Source: WTFY01 sp026713925
GTDB lineage: Bacteria > Pseudomonadota > Gammaproteobacteria > UBA4575
DNA: 64,000 nt
Direction: 5' to 3'
NCBI GenBank assembly: GCA_963662355.1
Contig: OY759361.1
Coordinates: 1,674,001-1,738,000 of the forward strand
Both the position numbers and the translations under genes were made by a program. Of the stretch, positions 24,015 to 33,651 are shown in pieces (the stretch's first letter is position 1; each line of letters opens with the position of its first letter). The notes beneath the pieces are model-generated. The model was not told the DNA's origin and searched no databases. It saw only the letters and a program-made list of their open reading frames with translations.

Positions 24015-26939
24015 ATGGAAACTTCACCCAATAGATTACCACCTCCTCTCGGAATGTTGGTCAATCACGATAAGCCAGTAAGCTTCAGATTTGAAAGCAG
24101 CCAGTATACAGGTCTGGCTGGCGATACCATTGCGAGTGCTCTTGCTGCAAATGATACCTGGCTATTATCGCGTTCGTTCAAGTATCACCGCCCACGAGGT
24201 GTATTTTCAATGGCAGGGCTTGAGGCCAATACTTTGGTGCAGGTCGGATATGAGCCAAATGTAGCTGCTGACAAGCGTAAAATTACTTCAGGGCTCGAGG
24301 TAACTGGCCAAAATTATTCTGGCAGCCTTGCCAACGACCGGGCTGCAAAAATAGGCCTGGCAAGTAAATTTTTTCCTGTTGGGTTCTATTACAAAACATT
24401 TTTCCAGCCTAGCGGAGCATGGCAAAATTTCTGGGAGCCCATCATCCGAAAATATGCTGGACTCGGGCAAGTACATCTTGACACCCCGCGCAAGTATTAT
24501 GATAAGAAATATCTGTTCTGTGACATTGCCGTAATCGGCGGCGGCCCGGCTGGTATGAGCGCCGCTTTGTCTGCAGCAAACTCTGGTGCAGAAGTACTTC
24601 TAGTTGAACAGGAAGCTGTACTTGGTGGCTCACTTAACTATGGCCGATTTGATACTGACGGCAAGCTGGCACCTGATCTTCGTGATGAATTTGTTGCCAC
24701 AATCAACAATCATTCCAATATCGGGATCATGACCGACGCTGCCTGCAATGGGTGGTTTGCCGATAACTGGTTACCTATTATTCGTGGTCACCGCATGTAT
24801 AAGTTACGCGCTAAAGAATTGATCCTCGCTACAGGAAAAATGGAGCAGCCTGCAATTTTCCATAATAACGATCTTCCAGGTGTTTTGCTGGGCACTGCTG
24901 CTCAACGACTGATCCGCTTATATGGTGTTCGTCCCGGCAGGCGCGCAGTAATCCTTACTGCCGGTGACGACGGCTATGCAATGGCACTTGATTTGCTGGA
25001 AAATGGTGTAAATGTCGTAGCCGTTGCTGACCTTCGTGAATCGTTTGATGCAACACCAATGTATGAAAAAGTACGGTCATGCAATATACCTGTCCATATG
25101 GCGTGTACAGTTTTCGAAGCGCTTTCAGACAAGCATACGTGTCATTTACGAGCAGTAGAGCTCCGAAAGGTGGCTAGCAGGGGTCGTTGTGGAAACAAGG
25201 TGCAGTGTTATGACTGCGACCTGCTTTGCATATCAACAGGGTTTATGCCTGCCTATCAGCTTGCATTGCAAGCTGGTGGCAGGCTTGTGCATGATGAAAG
25301 GTCTTCCATGTTTTCAATCACAGGGCTACCAGCTAGCATCCATTTAGCAGGTGCAGCCAATGGAGAAAATGAACTTGGAGCAGAAATTGAATCTGGTAGG
25401 CGTGCAGGGCGAGCCGCATCCAAAAAACTGGGGCTTACTGTATCGGGTCATGCGCTTCCTAAACAGGTATACCCTGCTTCCTACATCAGTACTAACCACC
25501 CTTGGCCCATTTTTCCGCATCCCCGTGGCAAGGAATTTTTGGACTTGGATGAGGATTTGCAGTATTTGGATATCGTGCACGCATGTCAGGATGGTTATAC
25601 AGAACTCGAACTTGTCAAACGCTATTCGACGATCGGTATGGGACCTTCTCAAGGTCGGCACTCAGCACTAGCAACTGCGCGTGTGGTTGCAAGTGCAACC
25701 CAACGTACTGTGTCAGAAGTCGGTGTCACGACTGCACGCCCCCCGCTTCATGCAGAAAAACTTGCAGTGATTGCGGGGCGCAGCTTCAAGCCGAAACGGC
25801 TTACTGCCATGCATAATCGTCATTTGGAATCAGGCGCACAGATGATAATAGCCGGTATGTGGTGGCGACCAGCCTATTACGGCAAGCCCCAGCATCGAAA
25901 TCGGTGTATCTGTGAAGAAAACCTTGCTGTCCGTGACAACGTTGGTTTGATAGATGTTTCCACGCTAGGAGGGCTGGAAGTTCGAGGCCCAGATGCTGCG
26001 GAATTCCTTAACCGCATGTATACCTTTGCTTACTCTGGGCAAAAAACGGGTACATTACGATATCTACTGATGGCAAATACTGCGGGAACAATTATTGATG
26101 ATGGAGTTGCCTGCAGACTAGATAACGAGCATTTTTACATAACCGCAACAACTGGAGGTGTCGATAATGTCTTTAGAACGATGTTGTGGTGGAATGCGCA
26201 GTGGCGTCTTGATGTTGATGTCACAAATGTTACGGCAGCCTATGCAGGCGTGAATCTGGTTGGACCTAGGTCCCGAACAGTCTTGCAACAAGTATGCAGA
26301 GACATTGACCTCACCTCTAAAAGTTTTCCTTATTTAGCCGTTCGTTCAGCCACTGTAGCAGGTATTCCTGCACGCTTGCTTCGTGTAGGGTTTGTAGGTG
26401 AACTGGGCTATGAGATACATGTGCCATCTTTGCAAGGTGAGGCGCTTTGGGATGCCTTGCTGGATGCAGGACATTGTTATGGAATTAAGCCGGTAGGAAT
26501 TGAAGCCCAACGTCTGCTGCGACTTGAGAAAGGTCACCTTATAGTCGGGCAAGACACTGATGCCACGACGACTCCCCAAGAGGTCTCCATGGCATGGGCA
26601 ATTTCTAAACGAAAACCATTTTTTGTAGGTGGGCGATCTTTGCAGATTATTGAACGCCATCAGTCAAGCCGAAAGCTGGTAGGTTTTACCATTAAGGCTG
26701 AACAGGGTGATACGCCAGAAGAATCAAACTTGATTCTCGATGGCAATGCCATAGTCGGACATATTACTTCGGTAGGGTATTCCCCTACCCTAGACAGAAT
26801 TGTCGGAATGGGGTATGCCAAGGCTGACACTGAACCAGGCACGTCGATTCACATCAAACTGAAGAGCGGAAAGCTGCAATTTGCGCAGGTCGTAGATATG
26901 CCATTTTATGATCCAGAAAACAAACGCCAGAATATGTAA
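24015..26939 (+). CDS. mgdC: N-methylglutamate dehydrogenase, SoxA-like subunit C
   Basis: 974 residues, the normal length of the alpha subunit. An N-terminal ferredoxin-like domain (RFESSQYTGLAGDTIASAL, SFKYHRPRGVFS) precedes a NAD/FAD Rossmann domain starting DIAVIGGGPAGMSAALSAA near residue 170, with LATGKMEQPAIFHNND and a second nucleotide-binding part. The C-terminal third (about 600-970) is a GCV_T folate-binding fold, seen in DNVGLIDVSTLGGLEVRGPD, GFVGELGYEIHVP and RLLRLEKGHLIVGQDTDAT. That domain would pass the methylene group to tetrahydrofolate. The stop is 13 bp before the mgdD ATG. Confidence 0.93.
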   Translation: METSPNRLPPPLGMLVNHDKPVSFRFESSQYTGLAGDTIASALAANDTWLLSRSFKYHRPRGVFSMAGLEANTLVQVGYEPNVAADKRKITSGLEVTGQNYSGSLANDRAAKIGLASKFFPVGFYYKTFFQPSGAWQNFWEPIIRKYAGLGQVHLDTPRKYYDKKYLFCDIAVIGGGPAGMSAALSAANSGAEVLLVEQEAVLGGSLNYGRFDTDGKLAPDLRDEFVATINNHSNIGIMTDAACNGWFADNWLPIIRGHRMYKLRAKELILATGKMEQPAIFHNNDLPGVLLGTAAQRLIRLYGVRPGRRAVILTAGDDGYAMALDLLENGVNVVAVADLRESFDATPMYEKVRSCNIPVHMACTVFEALSDKHTCHLRAVELRKVASRGRCGNKVQCYDCDLLCISTGFMPAYQLALQAGGRLVHDERSSMFSITGLPASIHLAGAANGENELGAEIESGRRAGRAASKKLGLTVSGHALPKQVYPASYISTNHPWPIFPHPRGKEFLDLDEDLQYLDIVHACQDGYTELELVKRYSTIGMGPSQGRHSALATARVVASATQRTVSEVGVTTARPPLHAEKLAVIAGRSFKPKRLTAMHNRHLESGAQMIIAGMWWRPAYYGKPQHRNRCICEENLAVRDNVGLIDVSTLGGLEVRGPDAAEFLNRMYTFAYSGQKTGTLRYLLMANTAGTIIDDGVACRLDNEHFYITATTGGVDNVFRTMLWWNAQWRLDVDVTNVTAAYAGVNLVGPRSRTVLQQVCRDIDLTSKSFPYLAVRSATVAGIPARLLRVGFVGELGYEIHVPSLQGEALWDALLDAGHCYGIKPVGIEAQRLLRLEKGHLIVGQDTDATTTPQEVSMAWAISKRKPFFVGGRSLQIIERHQSSRKLVGFTIKAEQGDTPEESNLILDGNAIVGHITSVGYSPTLDRIVGMGYAKADTEPGTSIHIKLKSGKLQFAQVVDMPFYDPENKRQNM

Positions 26940-26952
26940 TCGGTTACGAATC

Positions 26953-27663
26953 ATGACACAACAGGCAGACCCTACGAGCTTTAACATACGAAGCCCGCAC
27001 TACAGAACCCTACTATCAGCTGGTGCACGGTTTGGAAGCTATATGAATACCTCTTGTGTAATGGACTATGGGAGAAGCAGAAATTGGGAAGTCTCCCAGG
27101 CTAAGCAGCTAGGTTTGGTTGATTTAACTCCAATTCCAAGAACAGGTTTCAAAGGACAGGGAGTGATCCAGTGGATAAGTTCACAAGGTATGGAAATTGG
27201 TCAGCATAGTAACGAGGCCTACCCGCAACAAAATGGCATGCTGGTTGGGCGACTTGCTGATATTGAAGTAATTATATTAAATGGCTTGCAAAGCCGAACC
27301 AATCAATGTGAAAGTCTGGATGAGAAGCATGCGTGTGACCAGCCTGTAAAGTGTTACCTCGTACCCCGCTTCAATACATTGGCCTGGTTCATGGTTACCG
27401 GAGAAACTTCAGCTGAGGTATTTGCAAAAATTTGCGGTGTGGATTTGCGATTGAAAAATTTTTCTCGGGGAGCAATTGCTCAAACTTCTGTCGCGCGCAT
27501 AAACAGTATTATCATTCGCCATGATTTGAAAGAAATACCTGCTTTCCATCTGCTGTTTGACAGCGCGTCAACTGAGTATATGTGGGCCTGCCTGATGGAT
27601 GCTTATATGGAGTTCAAGGGCTCACCTGTTGGATATTCTGCTATTCGAGCTCTAGTGATGTAA
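26953..27663 (+). CDS. mgdD: N-methylglutamate dehydrogenase, SoxG-like subunit D
   Basis: 236 residues from ATG 26953, 13 bp after mgdC. This is the least conserved subunit. Its central SRNWEVSQAKQLGLVDLTPIPRTGFKG and the C-terminal FSRGAIAQTSVARIN, then IPAFHLLFDSASTEYMW, fit the gamma subunit, which has a folded GCV_T-like shape and helps position the folate and flavin sites. No catalytic residues are attributed to it. It completes a four-subunit enzyme with mgdABC. The assignment depends on gene order as well as on weak family motifs. Confidence 0.8.
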   Translation: MTQQADPTSFNIRSPHYRTLLSAGARFGSYMNTSCVMDYGRSRNWEVSQAKQLGLVDLTPIPRTGFKGQGVIQWISSQGMEIGQHSNEAYPQQNGMLVGRLADIEVIILNGLQSRTNQCESLDEKHACDQPVKCYLVPRFNTLAWFMVTGETSAEVFAKICGVDLRLKNFSRGAIAQTSVARINSIIIRHDLKEIPAFHLLFDSASTEYMWACLMDAYMEFKGSPVGYSAIRALVM

Positions 27664-27959
27664 TGCCGTGACTGAATTCTGCATCCAGTGTGACCTACCG
27701 CGACTGCATAGCTAGTACAACTCCAATATCCATGATATATACCTCTTAAGGGGTACTTCGTATTAGCCATTGACGGCAACCAGCAGACAAGTAATCATTG
27801 CTATTAGGAGCAGTATATTACCTGTATCCTTGGCTGGTAACTAATAGACTGGTTCACTGGTTTAATGCATCAGCAGATGTTCTCAACGCATTCAGTGCGA
27901 AATGTTTGCAGTTGAAAACCTTGGAAGCTCGCATAACGCCTTATATTCAGGAGAACAGC

Positions 27960-28394
27960 ATGTATTTGCGAAACACAATTGCCTTTATCATTCTCAGTTT
28001 AACCGTACTCGTCTATTCAATGACGGTTATTGCCAGTGATGAAGCTAAAATGAAAACGTTTAAGGGTGCTACTAGTATGGAACTTGCCTCTATGAATATC
28101 GAGGGCGTTAATGCATTTTTAGCTGATGTGGTTTCATCAAATGATTCTGATGCGCCAATTACGTGCGGTTTATTCAGAATGGAAAAAGGGAATTCGCTCC
28201 AGTACACGTATACCTATGATGAAGCAAAAATTATTGTTGAAGGTGAAATGACGATCGCTGAAGAAGGTGGAGAAACATTTCATGCTGTCGCCGGTGATGT
28301 AGTTTATTTTGACGAGGGTGCAACTATCACATTTTCATCAGATTCATCAGGGGTTGGATTTTATTGTGGTCAAAGAGCCCAAGATGAAGTTTAA
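27960..28394 (+). CDS. Exported EutQ-like cupin protein
   Basis: 144 residues from ATG 27960 (CAGGAGAAC upstream); the longer open frame starting at 27798 has no signal and is unlikely. A signal peptide (about 1-25) is followed by a single cupin barrel resembling EutQ: FRMEKGNSLQYTYTYDEAKI, then VEGEMTIAEEGGETFHAVAG, DVVYFDEGATITF. The usual cupin His pair (HxH, then His) is largely absent; the one His in the barrel is in ETFHAVAG, so bound metal is doubtful. A Cys is near each end (ITCGLF, FYCGQRA), which could form a disulfide. It heads a three-gene periplasmic group with the 485-aa protein and a di-heme cytochrome. Function unknown. Confidence 0.8.
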   Translation: MYLRNTIAFIILSLTVLVYSMTVIASDEAKMKTFKGATSMELASMNIEGVNAFLADVVSSNDSDAPITCGLFRMEKGNSLQYTYTYDEAKIIVEGEMTIAEEGGETFHAVAGDVVYFDEGATITFSSDSSGVGFYCGQRAQDEV

Positions 28395-28434
28395 ACTATC
28401 ATAATCGAGTAACGTCAAGCGAGAGGACATGAAC

Positions 28435-29886
28435 ATGAACTATAGAAGTAAGGCATTGCTAAGCTCTGCTTGCGCACTAGTACTGTTAGCCACACATTTA
28501 AATGCAGGAGATGAGGCTGACTATATAAAGGATTTAACACAAGGCGATCCGTATTACTACACAAGTGATCAGGCGATTGCTGAAGACGATGGGCAGTCTC
28601 TTTTAGTAGGAAAAGGTCGCCCGGAAACTACGCATTCGAGGATTCCTCACCTGCCAATCTACTCAGGATATATGAGTACGAACTATACCTATCGTTTTGT
28701 GAATGTCGTTGAGCAAACCATGACAATGATTGGAGAAGGAAAACACGGATTGTGGCGGGTACAAGACAATGGGATGGTACGAGAATATAGGAAGAAAGAT
28801 GCACAGGGTCTAAAAGATGGAGCAGATTTGTTTGACGAAGGCAATATGGCCATCGTGGAGAGTGACTACGCGAGTTATATACCGGAAGAAAGCTGGGGTG
28901 GGTATAAGCATCCCCACCAAAGAGTCTCAGAAGAAGGTTATTTGAACTTTATCGATGTTCCTCTGCACCACCCTAAGTATAAAGGCAAATATACTGACCA
29001 TGTAGCCATAGACTTACCACATTTCTATTGCACTATGTCTGCAAACCAGTATCCCTATGCGAGAAAGGCAATAGATTATGCATTTAATCAACCTGGTGCA
29101 AACCAGGTAGGCCCACTCGGAAAGAGAGCAGGCTTGGATGTCGATGAACTTTACACCAAAGTCTTACGTGTCAACTTGTTCCCTGATGCAAGGGCTTGGG
29201 TCAACGTTGGCGGTGAGGAAGAAAGCTCAGTTGACTGGCAAGCAGTTGACGTTAGCAAAACAAATGCAGAATTCTACTTGATTGAGCGCCCATTCTTTAA
29301 CGAACCTTACTTGTTTATCACTGCAGTCTTTGACAACCCTGATAATCAGGACTTTCAGTATGTGCGTCCATCTGGTGATTATTTCCAGCATGTCAAGGAA
29401 TTAGGTCAGGATGTCAAAACCGAAGTAACCTATGAGCCTCGATTCCATTTGGAGAATGGAACTATGGCTGCAGCAAAAGGTTTACCTTTATATGGTGTCC
29501 ACCACCCTGATCGCGCAGCATTCGGCGGAGGTGGCGCATGCCCACTGAAGGGTGGAGATTGGAGTAACTATCCAAAAACTACAGGTGCAGCAGGCTGGCC
29601 TACCAATTATGAAGAGATTACACCGTTGTGTGATGGCGTATTGGTCGATATCAAATTTTTTGCGAACCTTGATGGACAGGAATGGACTGACCCGAGCAAA
29701 TACTTAGCAAATGCCGGGCATGGTATGCAGGAAATGACGTATAAAATTCAGCCAGGGGAGTATGGTGTATACACCGATCCCTATAACATAGAAAAAGGTG
29801 AAAAGAACCCACATGCAAAAGATCTGAAGGGCGAAATAACCCTGAAATATCCTGCAGTGGAACAGCCGGTTACCCCAGCTCAATAG
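28435..29886 (+). CDS. Exported unknown protein of about 483 residues
   Basis: Start ATG 28435 has GAGAGG eight bases upstream; ATG 28429 is possible. A signal peptide ends near LLATHLNAG. No family is recognised. The mature part has four Cys (CTMSAN, GGGACPLKG and PLCDGV, plus one in the signal region) and clusters of His: YKHPHQ, VPLHHPKYKGKYTDHVAID, LPHFYC and YGVHHPDRAAFGGGG. Such sites could bind metal or heme. Seven tryptophans are present, including ARAWVNVG and VDWQAV. An intrinsic terminator follows, then a di-heme MauG-like gene. A substrate-binding or amine-oxidising role, possibly with a modified residue, is a guess. Confidence 0.85.
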   Translation: MNYRSKALLSSACALVLLATHLNAGDEADYIKDLTQGDPYYYTSDQAIAEDDGQSLLVGKGRPETTHSRIPHLPIYSGYMSTNYTYRFVNVVEQTMTMIGEGKHGLWRVQDNGMVREYRKKDAQGLKDGADLFDEGNMAIVESDYASYIPEESWGGYKHPHQRVSEEGYLNFIDVPLHHPKYKGKYTDHVAIDLPHFYCTMSANQYPYARKAIDYAFNQPGANQVGPLGKRAGLDVDELYTKVLRVNLFPDARAWVNVGGEEESSVDWQAVDVSKTNAEFYLIERPFFNEPYLFITAVFDNPDNQDFQYVRPSGDYFQHVKELGQDVKTEVTYEPRFHLENGTMAAAKGLPLYGVHHPDRAAFGGGGACPLKGGDWSNYPKTTGAAGWPTNYEEITPLCDGVLVDIKFFANLDGQEWTDPSKYLANAGHGMQEMTYKIQPGEYGVYTDPYNIEKGEKNPHAKDLKGEITLKYPAVEQPVTPAQ

Positions 29887-29902
29887 AAATCTATCAACAT
29901 TC

Positions 29903-29937
29903 AAAAAGCCTCGGTTGAAATAAACCGGGGCTTTTTT
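29903..29937 (+). terminator. Intrinsic terminator after the mgd/cupin/unknown group
   Basis: AAAAAGCC-T-CGGTT, loop GAAATA, AACCG-G-GGCTTTTTT: a stable hairpin with a six-T tail, 17 bp past the stop. It separates the group transcript from the following cytochrome gene, which may have its own promoter (only about 50 bp upstream of its ATG) or depend on read-through. Confidence 0.85.
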
Positions 29938-29990
29938 GTGGATCAAGTCAGCTTACGATCTTTGGGGCACGGGTATTATTATATTGTTAC

Positions 29991-31670
29991 ATGTTCAGAC
30001 AATTACTTCTTGCTACAGTCACAGCGTTATCCACATCTTACCTACTCGAGGCCAGTGCAAATCAGCAATCTTTGACCCCTGATGTTCTCCACGGAGAACG
30101 ATTATTTCAGGAAACTCGATTTGCTCAGTACTTTTATGATTTTGTTACACGCGGTGGTGATATTAACGAGCCACTGGATCGAGGTGATCCCAAGCTAGAA
30201 AAGACATTTAGATTTTTCGGGCTACCACCCTATCAGATACCATTTACTACAAGCCCATTCAGAGGAAAATCTTACAGTTGCCGCACATGCCACATGGTGG
30301 ATGAGCATATCGAGCAAAATGAACTTGGTATGCGTGCCTTAGCAGATTTTGCATCCAGAAGCCCCCTATCAAGCCGCAAAGATAGCCAGTTGGTTACTGT
30401 CCGAAACTCACCAGTTCTGGTAGGTTCACTTTCGCACAGGGATAATTTTGTCCTTCACTATGACGGTGAATTTTCATCTGTACATGATTTGGTTGTTTCT
30501 ACATTAACAGGGCGTAACTTGGGATGGCTACCTTCTGAACATGAGGTTGCTACTATGCATATCTGTAATGTTATACGGGATGACGATGGAACAGGTGAAC
30601 TGGCAGAAAAATTTGGTGGTTTGTCATATGCAGAAGTTTTTTCAGGCCTGTCAGACGCTAAACAATTACTTCCTGAAAAGCACTTGATCACTGCAAGCAA
30701 GCGTATCAAGGTATCGGAAAGCACCTGTTCTGAAATTGTGACTGGCGTTGCCTATTTACTCGAGCGTTATTTGGGTAGCTTAAAGTTTTCTAGAAATTCA
30801 TCCAATTACTCACCATATGATCGATTTTTAGCAATAAACGGGCTACCCGGTTCCCCAAGCAGGAGTGAATCAGATAAAGCCTATAGCGACAGATTGGTGT
30901 CACTGATCGAATCTTTCGGTAAAAATGGAAACTTGAAATTTATAAAGTATAACCCCAACACAGATGATGGTAAGTTTAGGTACCATGACCAGCCATACCA
31001 GTTTACCGAACTGGAACTTCTCGGACTAAAAATATTCTTTAGCCAAAAGCCAACTCCCGAACAAGGGGCTGGTAATTGCGGCTCTTGCCACGCTGCTCCG
31101 CATTTTACTGATTTCAGTCTACACAATATCGGAGTAACCCAAGTTGAGTATGAAGCAATTCACGGACAAGGCTCTTTCCAGAAACTGTACATTCCTACCC
31201 GAAAGATTCGTGACAAGGAAGCAAACGTCTATTTGCCAGCAACACCGGCGCATCCAGACAGAGTAGGAATATTCCGAAAAGCTGCATCACAATCAAATGC
31301 AGTAGCAGCAGATTTGGGTGCTTGGAATATTTTCCTAAACGATGATTACCCAAGTCCACAAGAGCAAATATACAACCAGCTTTGTAACGGTATACCTGCA
31401 TGTGAAACGGCAGAACAGGCCTTGCAAAAAGCAATTGCAACGTTTAAAACCCCAACATTGAGGAACTTGGGTCACTCAGCGCCATATATGCATAATGGTC
31501 AAATAAGTGATCTGCATGCAACTGTCGGGTTTTATATTGCTTCTTCCAGGAGTGCCAAGTATGGCCTAATAAGGAACGCTGATAGTGAGTTAAGAAACAT
31601 TCAGATTACATCTAAGGACATACAGCCACTTGTCAGCTTCATGATTTCACTGTATGAGGATTATTATTGA
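29991..31670 (+). CDS. Di-heme MauG/cytochrome c peroxidase-family protein
   Basis: 559 residues, longer than CcpA or MauG (about 350-400). A signal peptide (about 1-23) is followed by heme motifs CRTCH (97-101) and CGSCH (363-367). The C-terminal signature FKTPTLRNLGHSAPYMHNGQ matches the CCP/MauG family (usually TPTLRN...APYMHDG). About 265 residues separate the two hemes, more than usual, so the first domain carries an insertion. Members either reduce peroxide or oxidise protein side chains to make cofactors; MauG does this for methylamine dehydrogenase. No mauA/B is present. Its partner may be the unknown 485-aa protein upstream. That is an inference from position only. Confidence 0.88.
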   Translation: MFRQLLLATVTALSTSYLLEASANQQSLTPDVLHGERLFQETRFAQYFYDFVTRGGDINEPLDRGDPKLEKTFRFFGLPPYQIPFTTSPFRGKSYSCRTCHMVDEHIEQNELGMRALADFASRSPLSSRKDSQLVTVRNSPVLVGSLSHRDNFVLHYDGEFSSVHDLVVSTLTGRNLGWLPSEHEVATMHICNVIRDDDGTGELAEKFGGLSYAEVFSGLSDAKQLLPEKHLITASKRIKVSESTCSEIVTGVAYLLERYLGSLKFSRNSSNYSPYDRFLAINGLPGSPSRSESDKAYSDRLVSLIESFGKNGNLKFIKYNPNTDDGKFRYHDQPYQFTELELLGLKIFFSQKPTPEQGAGNCGSCHAAPHFTDFSLHNIGVTQVEYEAIHGQGSFQKLYIPTRKIRDKEANVYLPATPAHPDRVGIFRKAASQSNAVAADLGAWNIFLNDDYPSPQEQIYNQLCNGIPACETAEQALQKAIATFKTPTLRNLGHSAPYMHNGQISDLHATVGFYIASSRSAKYGLIRNADSELRNIQITSKDIQPLVSFMISLYEDYY

Positions 31671-31871
31671 TAGTCTCTTGATGTAATACTGGATTCTGCT
31701 GAAATAACAGATCATATTGTAAGCCAGTCTTATTGCCACCCCTCCAGGCATTTAATCCTAAAAACCGTTTCAGCTGAGTAAAACAAAATTTTATACAACT
31801 GCTGCAATTTGCTCATCAGTTTTAGGCAAGAGATGGTTAATTTCTCCGTGACTGTGAAGCTGAAATTTGGT

Positions 31872-32090
31872 TTAGTCTTGCTTTTGAGCGCTTTTCGTCC
31901 GCACTGTATTCCACGTTCTGGCATTCTCAATGTCTTTCTGATGCTCATTATTTTCGATACAGGTTTGCCAGATATGCCATATGATCCAAATCGCAACACC
32001 AATCAGAACTAGTACCCCTTCAGTGCCTACCATCGGATAAATAGCACCTGCTTGGTCTAAATTTGCAAAACTTTCTACACCTGTTGACAT
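31872..32090 (-). CDS. Tiny membrane protein downstream of amt
   Basis: 72 residues from ATG 32090, with a weak GGGAAC upstream. One hydrophobic helix, VGTEGVLVLIGVAIWIIWHI, lies about residues 22-41, preceded by a short polar N-terminus and followed by a charged, Gln/Asn-rich tail. It is the last gene of the minus-strand methylamine/ammonium group, 48 bp after amt. Not assigned to a known family; it may be an accessory of the transporter or an unconnected small protein. Confidence 0.55.
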   Translation of the reverse strand: MSTGVESFANLDQAGAIYPMVGTEGVLVLIGVAIWIIWHIWQTCIENNEHQKDIENARTWNTVRTKSAQKQD

Positions 32091-32138
32091 GTGTTTGTTC
32101 CCATAGTTAGTTCAATTATTAATATTCGTTAGAAAATT

Positions 32139-33539
32139 CTAAATTTTTGTATCCTGTGCATTCTCTAGGTCTACCGCAGCCTGTTCGCTTTCTACAGTTG
32201 AACTGATATCGAGCCCTGCCAATTCGACTTTCTTAGGAATACGTAATAATCCAAATGTATCAAGAATTTTTGCAGCGATTAGACCTGGGAAAAATCCTAG
32301 GACAAAGAACATAATAATAGCACCTATTAATTGTCCCCATGGTGTAATGACTGCATACCCATCAAAGGGTGAGGCAGGATAACCCCACAATACAAAGCCA
32401 CATACCAGTACACCGAAGAATCCTGCGTACCCATGAACTGCAACCGCCCCTACTGCATCATCAATTTTGAAGGTGCGCTCTACCCAATGGTGCAGATTGT
32501 ATGCAATGAAAACACCGACGATGGAGATAACAAATGCCTGCATTGGATGATACAGGTCATTACCTGCAGAAGCTGCAATTAGCCCTGCAAGGCCCCCGGA
32601 GAATGTCCAAAACGGGTCACCTTTGGAGAATATATACCCGCCCAGCAAACCGCCAGATAATGCGATCAGAAAATTAAAAGTGATTGCAGACAATGTGGTC
32701 GGACCCAAATAGATATTCGTCGCGGTAAACATGGTTTTCCCTTCCACATCTAGCATATCGCTACCAAAGAAATCAATGATTGGTACGTTACAAGCTGCAT
32801 AAAATCCCCAGAAACCAGTGTAGATTAAAAAGATTCCTACACACACAAGCCACGGGTTATGTGGAAGGATACTGCGCGAAGATCCGTCTTTTCGAAATTT
32901 TCCTATCCTGGGGCCCAGAATTAGCAGTACACCCAGCGCAAAGCCACCAGCAACAGCGTGAATAACGCCAGATGCATAAGCATCGTGGTAACCTAGCTTG
33001 TGCACCATCCACCCGTCCCAGTGCCAGCCCCAAGATGCATCTATAATCCAAAATACTGAACCAATCAGTACTGCCAGAATCCAAAATCCACTTGACTTAA
33101 TCCGTTCAATCACAGAACCCGATACGATAGATGCAGCAGTCCATGAAAACAGCAAAAATGCAGCCCAAAAGACACCGTTTATACGTGCCCAGAATGCCGT
33201 GTCATCGGCACTTAATGCTTCCTGTACAGGAGGCCCACCCATGTGTGGGCCCATCAACTCACTCCATGGAGTAGCATGAGCCGCATTTTGTATGCCACCC
33301 ATGATTCCTGGGCCGTACGGAAATGCGAAATAGATCCACCAACCAAAGAAAAAAAATGAGATTGTCACCAGAGGTATGATCATGATGTTTTTCATCAGGG
33401 TGTGTAAGTGGTTCTTGTGTCTTGAAGCACCCACTTCATACATACAAAAGCCCACATGGATTAAAAACATGAAAACTACTGTCACCCAGTAGTAGAATTC
33501 GGTAAAGACGACAGTAAGCGAGTTCAGTGCATCAGTCAT
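32139..33539 (-). CDS. amt: Ammonium transporter
   Basis: 466 residues with eleven or twelve hydrophobic segments; a good ribosome binding site (AAGGGGAAG) lies ahead of the ATG. Amt/Mep features are seen in the VGFCMYEVG helix, the FAFPYGPG loop, the conserved pore region around GVIHAVAGGFALGVLLILGP (with the H of HAVAGG), GLIAASAGNDLYHP and YGYPASP-like regions near VHGYAGFFGVLVCG. It moves ammonium across the inner membrane. It lies after the mgs genes on the same strand, which fits the need to take up or release nitrogen when methylamine is used. A glnB gene, often beside amt, is not in the window. Confidence 0.96.
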   Translation of the reverse strand: MTDALNSLTVVFTEFYYWVTVVFMFLIHVGFCMYEVGASRHKNHLHTLMKNIMIIPLVTISFFFFGWWIYFAFPYGPGIMGGIQNAAHATPWSELMGPHMGGPPVQEALSADDTAFWARINGVFWAAFLLFSWTAASIVSGSVIERIKSSGFWILAVLIGSVFWIIDASWGWHWDGWMVHKLGYHDAYASGVIHAVAGGFALGVLLILGPRIGKFRKDGSSRSILPHNPWLVCVGIFLIYTGFWGFYAACNVPIIDFFGSDMLDVEGKTMFTATNIYLGPTTLSAITFNFLIALSGGLLGGYIFSKGDPFWTFSGGLAGLIAASAGNDLYHPMQAFVISIVGVFIAYNLHHWVERTFKIDDAVGAVAVHGYAGFFGVLVCGFVLWGYPASPFDGYAVITPWGQLIGAIIMFFVLGFFPGLIAAKILDTFGLLRIPKKVELAGLDISSTVESEQAAVDLENAQDTKI

Positions 33540-33651
33540 TGATTCTTCCCCTTGTATTTAGATCTTAACCGCCTCCTGCAGCCTAACCTTGTATATGTAC
33601 GGCAAATTTCAAAACCATGATACTGTCTAATATAAGCAGTTCTGTGTTTTG

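Noticed and set aside
22453..27663. Heterotetrameric sarcosine oxidase soxBDAG
   Set aside because: The order fits, but linked gmaS and mgsABC genes and the CPLNG-type delta subunit favour N-methylglutamate dehydrogenase.
29991..31670. True MauG with methylamine dehydrogenase
   Set aside because: No mauA, mauB or other mau genes are present and the protein is much longer; only the family assignment is kept.
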